Shown: positions 58,701 to 64,000 of the stretch, piece after piece | How the letters are laid out: each line of letters starts with the position of its first letter | How positions within the stretch are numbered: the stretch's first letter is position 1 | Assembly: GCF_040954645.1 (NCBI RefSeq) | Contig: NC_092803.1 | Coordinates: 81,692,263 to 81,756,262, forward strand | Reading direction: 5' to 3' | From: Diabrotica undecimpunctata | Taxonomy: Eukaryota; Arthropoda; Insecta; Coleoptera; Chrysomelidae | Length of the DNA stretch: 64,000 bases | Notes under the pieces: model-generated | Seen by the model: the letters and a program-made list of their open reading frames with translations, nothing else | What the model was told of the DNA's origin: nothing | The model's database searches: none | Translations under genes and position numbers: made by a program

Positions 58701-60448
58701 CAAAACAAAAAAAAATCCAAAGTTATATCAGGGGCGCCAGGTAAATTGGCCCACAGCCTTCCCTACGTTACAATTCAATAAACCACCAACTTACCAATAG
58801 GTTTACTACTAAAATATTAAGTACAGTATACAACCTGAATAAATAAAAAAATGAAATTGTCTGAGATTAGGATTTAGTCAATTTTAATAAATAGATTCCC
58901 AAGATAGTTGAAAACAAATACATATTACAATAATATTTAACTTTACCATAGGCTTAATAAAAATAATATAAAAATGCGGCTTCTACTTGCCCAACAAAAA
59001 TTCATAAGTTATTTCTATTTAACAGTACAAAATAAAAGGTAAGACGTATCAAAAGTACCGGACGCTAAGGGGTGTGCGGTTCAATACCAACCAAAAAAAA
59101 AATAATTAACCTAAATAGGACACCACGAGAGCTCTAGTGCGTGCGCAGCAAATAATATATAAAAAAAAATAAATCTCAAATATTTAACCCCCCCTTAGAC
59201 GCAGTTTACAAAATTATAATAGGTATGTGTAAATATTTAATTAATAAAATAAACCGCAAATAATCTTAAAAAACTGTAAAGTATTTGTAAATATTAAAAT
59301 AAAAACAAACCGCAAATGATCTTTAAAAAACTATTGTATTCCGTAAACAAATTAAGTAGACGGCGGTTAAATCTTCCGTCGAAAATTAATTATCGATTCA
59401 TACCTCGAATTTGTAATCACATTCATATACTTCGCCGCGTGGAATCCTAGTTAAAGTTCAGCGTGTCTCCAATCCAAAAATCCCATACGATTGCCGATGT
59501 ACATAGACTGGTATGACAATGTTGAAAAGTTGAAAATTACAGCCAGACAGAAAAAGACGAAGAAGAAGAAAAACCCTGAAGCAAGAAAACATTAATTACC
59601 ATACGTGTCTAAAATAATTATTTGGAAATAAATCTATTGATTTTAACACTTTATCTGCCTTTTGGCGATAATGGAGCAATACAAAAAAAACTTGTCTCTG
59701 AACTTGAATTTATGACAAATGATAAAAATGTGAATAGCTTTTTAGAGATGGAATAAAGAACTAACTACAACTTTTTAATTAATTAAAAACGAAATGTTCT
59801 AACACTCACCCTTCTTAGCTAGATTAGGGGTTTGAAATATTCCAAATTGGGCCGAAACGTAGTCGGCTATTTGGATTCGTGATTAAGGCTAATTTCTTGA
59901 TCTAAATGCGACTCCGGTATTCACGTTTACTGTAGATCCGCTTTTTTAGCGAAATTGTGGATACTCCCAAAAAAACCCTTCCACGAAGGCAGCAAATCCC
60001 CTTGAATATCCACACGGTTCGTACTAGTCCAGATCCCACATGGAACAGCAGCAAAAAAAAAACAAAATACAGTTTTCAATCTAGCCCGAACTTGTCAGTA
60101 CCACGGTCATACCTAGAATCCCCCCTTTTCGTTGTCTTTCCGAAGACTTGTCAACTTGACACACGGAGGTCACCGAATAATACCGAGATTCAAACATTTA
60201 AATTGTATGATCCCAATTCTTCCAAGATGACTCTAAAAAGAACGATCTAAATTAGTTTCTTCACAAAAAGAGGACGTTTTCCCTTAACTTCAGCACAATT
60301 TGCCAGACATTACTCCTATTGGAAAACTACTAATTTTATTTTCGCCACCTTGCTTATAATATATTATAGGCAACCGCTCTTACACGTCTAGAATTATTTA
60401 AAGTTTAATAAAATAAAGGTGGAACTTTCTACTTTAAATTTGGAACGT

Positions 60449-60452
<4 letters not shown>
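58701..60452. other. Unassigned, possibly a second LTR element end
   Basis: A 97-codon plus-strand frame (59957-60250, Ser/Pro/Lys rich) is unrecognised. On the minus strand TGTTACGTTCC starts exactly at the (AT)n border (60452), like an LTR start. No coding similarity otherwise. Confidence 0.35.

Positions 60453-60532
<80 letters not shown>
60453..60532. repeat. (AT)n microsatellite next to the LTR end
   Basis: 40 AT units directly outside the 3' end of the minus-strand LTR. Confidence 0.95.
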
Positions 60533-60535
<3 letters not shown>

Positions 60536-60537
<2 letters not shown>

Positions 60538-61937
60538 CGATATTTAAAGTCTTGGTGCGCCAAGCAATAATTAGCTAATTAATTTTTTTGATTAATTAAA
60601 ATTATTTAAATGATATGATTATGACTCTATCACAATTTTTAATTCTTTTATCTCAGGGTTAAATTCGTGCTTCAATATCTATGCTATTACATGTGAAAGG
60701 TAAGGTCCAGAGAATACCGGAATAATAAAAAACACGTATGATCTAACACTATATATTGAAATAAAAATAATGAAATAATTCACACTCAAAAGTTTTCAAT
60801 AAACAAATCTCATATAAGGATTCTCAAAATTTTGTTCTCCGTACGTGAACAATCAAAATTTATGGTACAAACAATATTAATTGAAAACTCAAAATCCCAA
60901 ACTATTCTAACTCTCCTAATCAAAATATTTATATCCTTTCTAAATTACGTGTAAAATTGTGTTATCAATAAAAAAAAACTGCAGAAAACAAAAATATCTC
61001 TCGCTGATGATGAGTGGTCCAAATCCTTGTTCCTTGTAGACTGTATTATCTCCTCTCAACCGCTCCCTATGTAATCAGCAATCTTACACAGATTGTTGCA
61101 AGTATATCGTCCTTAATGATCTCCTTCAAAAGCACAAATCATTCAAATTATGATAGCCTTTCTCCTCTCGATAAACTGAATCTCTCGTTGGCCCGAGTGA
61201 AAAATGACTCTTGGAATATCTTCTCTTTACGATAAACTGAATCTCTCGTTGGCCTGAACAGTGACTCTTGGAATATAAGTAGAGAAATATGACTTACAAT
61301 ATTTTGCTGCTTCAGCTTCTGTCAGATACACTAACTCCACAAAAACTCACTAACATTCAACACTACTGCTTGCTACATTTCAGGAACCGCCAGAGAACAA
61401 TCACTGTTCCTCTTACAGAATTGGAAAATCAACTGATTCTCTTTTCTCTCTCCTCAATCTCGCTAAACTTTTTCCTACATACTTATCCCACCTTTTTCAA
61501 TCTCCGCCAATCAAAACTCGTCACAATTCCCCCATTTTTTCATTTCGATAACAAACAAATTTTTACCTATAATTATAAAATTTCCTAAAACTTATTTACA
61601 AATAATATTTTCTATAATTCTTAAAAACTAACAAAAACCTCTATCTAAAATCTCTTCTATTTGTCCCTAATCACTGCATTAATGTATTTTGGAAAACCCC
61701 GTTCAATTGTCTTTTTGTTTTCACTTAAAATTATGCGGGTCACTCAAGTATAACAAAGAAATAATTTATGCAAAGCTTACTTTTTGTTTGGTACAGGTAA
61801 TTCAAGAAATTAATAACTCTCCTTCTTCGAAATGTTTGTTGGATATTATCCTACTTATCTGAATTATTTTAATGTTATTGAATTTTGAAATATTTTTAAA
61901 CAAACCAATATTTTTCTCGATTTTACATATCATAACA
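60536..61937 (-). mobile_element. 3' LTR of the Gag-protease LTR element
   Basis: Reads TGTTATGATATG..AAATATCGCA on the minus strand, 1402 bp, about 90 percent identical by eye to the solo LTR at 24459-25864, with the same internal duplication. It is preceded by the purine-rich CAAATGGCGGGGAT, a plausible polypurine tract. The 5' LTR is outside the window. Confidence 0.75.
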
Positions 61938-62032
61938 AATCCCCGCCATTTGATCTGCCGAAAACTCTTTGTTAAATTTTAAAAATGACAAAAGTTTTCT
62001 AGGATCAAATTATTTCACTATGTTATTAAAAT

Positions 62033-64000
62033 CTACTTATGATACTGACAAATGTCGTGAATGTTAAAATACCCCGTATATTGCCTGTCTTTATACGGGA
62101 TTGGATATATTTTCGTTTTAAATTTTTCCAAGTATTTTCCCTTAAAAGAAAGTTCATAATTTTTAACCACTTGATTTACTTTATTAACAAAATCTCCATG
62201 GTTTCCTAAAATCTTCTCTATTTCCTTCTCCACGTTTTTTCCACAATTTATTTTTCTTTCATCCACCTTTTGTTCACATGTGTTCACTGTCCATAATACT
62301 TCTTCACAAAATTCTGGATTCTCGTCCATCAATGCCATTTTTTCTTCTGTTTTCTTTTTATCCTCTAATTCCCTTTGGTATTCCGAGCACCATGTTTCTA
62401 TTCCTTTCATTTCTCTGATGATACCTTCTTTTTCTTCCTGCTTCCATTCTGTTTTATCGTCGGTTGCCAACAATTCTTCTGTACCTTCTATTTCCTGTTT
62501 TTCTCTGGTCTCCATCTTATTTTCCTGCTTTCTTTTCGAACTCTTCTTCTTTTTCTTCCTTCTCTTTTTCTTTTCTGTTAGATCTTGTTCTTGTACTTTC
62601 GGTTTATCCTCTACAGTCATATCGATTTCTTTGCGTTTTTCCTGTGCATTGATCCTTCCAGAATTTGTTTTCCTATCTGTTTGCTTTTCTTCTCCTGTGT
62701 TGTCTGGTTCTGCTCTGATTTCCAGTTTATTTTCCGAAAAATTTATGGTGATATCTTTTTTCCTCAATTCATCAATTCCCGCTATCATATCATGATTTAA
62801 ATCTTCAATCACCACACATTTCATAATATGGAATTTGTTTCCCACTCTTATCTGTACTCCCAAGCCTTCGTTTACTGTCGTCAAATTTTTATTGTTTGCA
62901 CCCACTAAATCAACCCTAGGAATCTTATACACAAATCTGTCCAAATTTAATTCTTTTACTAGTTTTTTATTGATTAGCGATATCTCCGATCCAGAATCAA
63001 TCACAATTTTAATCGCTTTATGTTTTATAAATGCATCTAAAAATATTGGATTAGAATTAGAAATTTGTCTGTCGTTTCCTATTGCTACATGATTCATCTC
63101 CCTTCTATTTTGTTGTTGGAAGCTCTGGTTATTTCTATCGTCCCTTTGTTCGTTAGTATTCCTATTCGGAGGATTTTGTGCATCTCTATTCCTGTTGTGA
63201 TTTTCATATGTTCTCTGTTGTGTGTTATTCCTGTTATCGTAATTTTGTTGTCTATTGTAATTATTGTAATTTCTCGGCCTATATTCGTTTGTTGATCTGG
63301 GATGTCGGTTTCTCTGGTCATAATTTGATGAATACCTTCTTTCCGGTCCATTATATTGGTCATGTTGTCTTCTATTTCTCATTTCTTTTCTTTTCGCTTC
63401 TTTTAATTGAAGGAATTGGCACAAACTATCAATATCTTGATAGTTTCTCAAAATCACGTGATCTTCCAACGTTTCCTCAAAATGTCTGCTGATCATTTCT
63501 ACCAGCTGTTCGGTAGAATATTTGTATTCTAGATATTTTGAATTGTTATATATCTGCAAAGCATATCTTTCTTCAGATATTCCCATTTTTTCGTGATATT
63601 TTCCATTCTGTAGCTCTTGGTTGATTTCTCTCTTCTGTTTATTTTTCCCCCAGAAATAGTTGAGAAATTTATTTTCAAAATCTGTCCAATTTTCAAACTC
63701 ATCTTCCTTGCTTTCATACCATAACGCTGCTCCTTCTTTCAAATGGTTTCTAATTGTTTCTTTGCAATCGTCAAAATATCTAATATGTTGTAATTTGGTT
63801 TTCAAATTTTTAACAAACGGTACTGGGTGTGTTTTCCGAATATCCCCGCCAAACTGTATTTTTATGTCACCCGGACTTTGGATGAGTACTTCTCTCCTGT
63901 CTCCCATATCTCGTTGTTTTCTGATATCCTCAATTTGTTTTTCTATTTCTTTCTTGTCTTCTTGTAACGCCATTTCAAATTTTGTTTCTAACTGTTCTAA
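62033..64000 (-). CDS. Gag-protease ORF of an LTR retrotransposon, pol apparently missing
   Basis: Open on the minus strand from the window edge to the TGA/TAA at 62033; an ATG lies at 63973 but the frame is open upstream. Residues about 60-215 form a retrotransposon gag domain (GAALWYESKEDEFENWTDFE, NKFLNYFWG, EERYALQIY). Residues 215-310 are Asn/Arg/Gln rich and there is no CCHC knuckle. An aspartic protease follows (IKIVIDSGSEISLINKKLV, MIAGIDELR). Then comes a Lys/Glu-rich linker and a segment resembling the start of pol (YELSFKGKYLEKFKTKIYPI then PYKDRQ). The frame then ends within about 16 codons, only 95 bp before the LTR. RT, RNase H and integrase are therefore absent. Intact frame suggests a young or conserved non-autonomous element. 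Confidence 0.85.
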   Translation of the reverse strand, partial: LEQLETKFEMALQEDKKEIEKQIEDIRKQRDMGDRREVLIQSPGDIKIQFGGDIRKTHPVPFVKNLKTKLQHIRYFDDCKETIRNHLKEGAALWYESKEDEFENWTDFENKFLNYFWGKNKQKREINQELQNGKYHEKMGISEERYALQIYNNSKYLEYKYSTEQLVEMISRHFEETLEDHVILRNYQDIDSLCQFLQLKEAKRKEMRNRRQHDQYNGPERRYSSNYDQRNRHPRSTNEYRPRNYNNYNRQQNYDNRNNTQQRTYENHNRNRDAQNPPNRNTNEQRDDRNNQSFQQQNRREMNHVAIGNDRQISNSNPIFLDAFIKHKAIKIVIDSGSEISLINKKLVKELNLDRFVYKIPRVDLVGANNKNLTTVNEGLGVQIRVGNKFHIMKCVVIEDLNHDMIAGIDELRKKDITINFSENKLEIRAEPDNTGEEKQTDRKTNSGRINAQEKRKEIDMTVEDKPKVQEQDLTEKKKRRKKKKKSSKRKQENKMETREKQEIEGTEELLATDDKTEWKQEEKEGIIREMKGIETWCSEYQRELEDKKKTEEKMALMDENPEFCEEVLWTVNTCEQKVDERKINCGKNVEKEIEKILGNHGDFVNKVNQVVKNYELSFKGKYLEKFKTKIYPIPYKDRQYTGYFNIHDICQYHK

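Noticed and set aside
59957..60250. 97-codon plus-strand frame as a host gene
   Set aside because: Low-complexity Ser/Pro/Lys composition, no domain, lies in DNA likely derived from a repeat; kept only as unassigned.
62280..62800. Plus-strand hydrophobic frames opposite the Gag-protease gene
   Set aside because: Antisense shadows of Lys/Glu-rich coding sequence, giving Phe/Ser-rich peptides.

Overview
This is AT-rich, gene-poor eukaryotic DNA built almost entirely of old, nested transposable elements. The mix suggests an insect, most likely a beetle; the species cannot be fixed from the sequence. It includes Penelope-like elements, several LINE clades, Ty3/gypsy, pogo, Harbinger, Tc1/mariner-type transposons and long (AT)n tracts. 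There are no bacterial operons, rRNA or tRNA genes, or CRISPR arrays. Almost every coding region carries stops, frameshifts or truncations. The longest intact frame is the Gag-protease ORF at the right edge, followed by the gypsy pol tail at the left edge and a truncated LINE RT at 20946-22111.

Layout. 1-1140: 3' end of a Ty3/gypsy element with a putative LTR. 1759-2832: a second, decayed gypsy between LTR-like direct repeats. 3240-13260: a Harbinger-type composite. A HARBI1-like transposase lies on the left and a convergent MYB/SANT-like accessory gene on the right, with repeat arrays at both ends. A DD82E-type IS630/Tc1/mariner transposase and a TIR-bounded mariner-like element sit inside it, and the latter has its own 527 bp insertion. 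13600-16200: a LINE on the minus strand split by a foreign segment of about 1.3 kb. 16370-18920: an R1/LOA-like LINE. 18940-24390: Penelope-like copies interrupted by LINE fragments, one of them flanked by a 10 bp target-site duplication. 24459-25864: a solo LTR inside an (AT)n tract. 26324-29450: I-clade LINE tail and a third Penelope fragment. 29450-35500: sparse, but with the only two candidate host exons. 35520-40800: a minus-strand LINE split by a 3.3 kb pogo element with TA target duplication and arrays of subterminal motifs, and by a short LINE tail. 41975-56711: further LINE and Tc1 remnants, an interspersed GACGTTTC repeat family, hairpins and a LINE ORF1. 58285-58700: LINE coding sequence carrying a microsatellite expansion. 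60536-64000: the LTR and Gag-protease region of the same LTR family as the solo copy at 24459.

How the parts relate. The minus-strand LTR element at 60536-64000 and the solo LTR at 24459-25864 are about 36 kb apart in opposite orientation and both abut (AT)n tracts. Several insertions can be resolved to the base (LINE into Penelope, pogo into LINE, LINE tail into LINE), so the window gives a readable insertion chronology. No new defence or metabolic system was found. The points most worth checking are the (AT)n association of the LTR family, the pogo subterminal binding-site arrays, the hammerhead-like motif at the Penelope 3' end, the apparently pol-less Gag-protease element, and the candidate secreted-protein exon at 33764. 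Clade names and family comparisons were made from memory of conserved motifs, with no database search.
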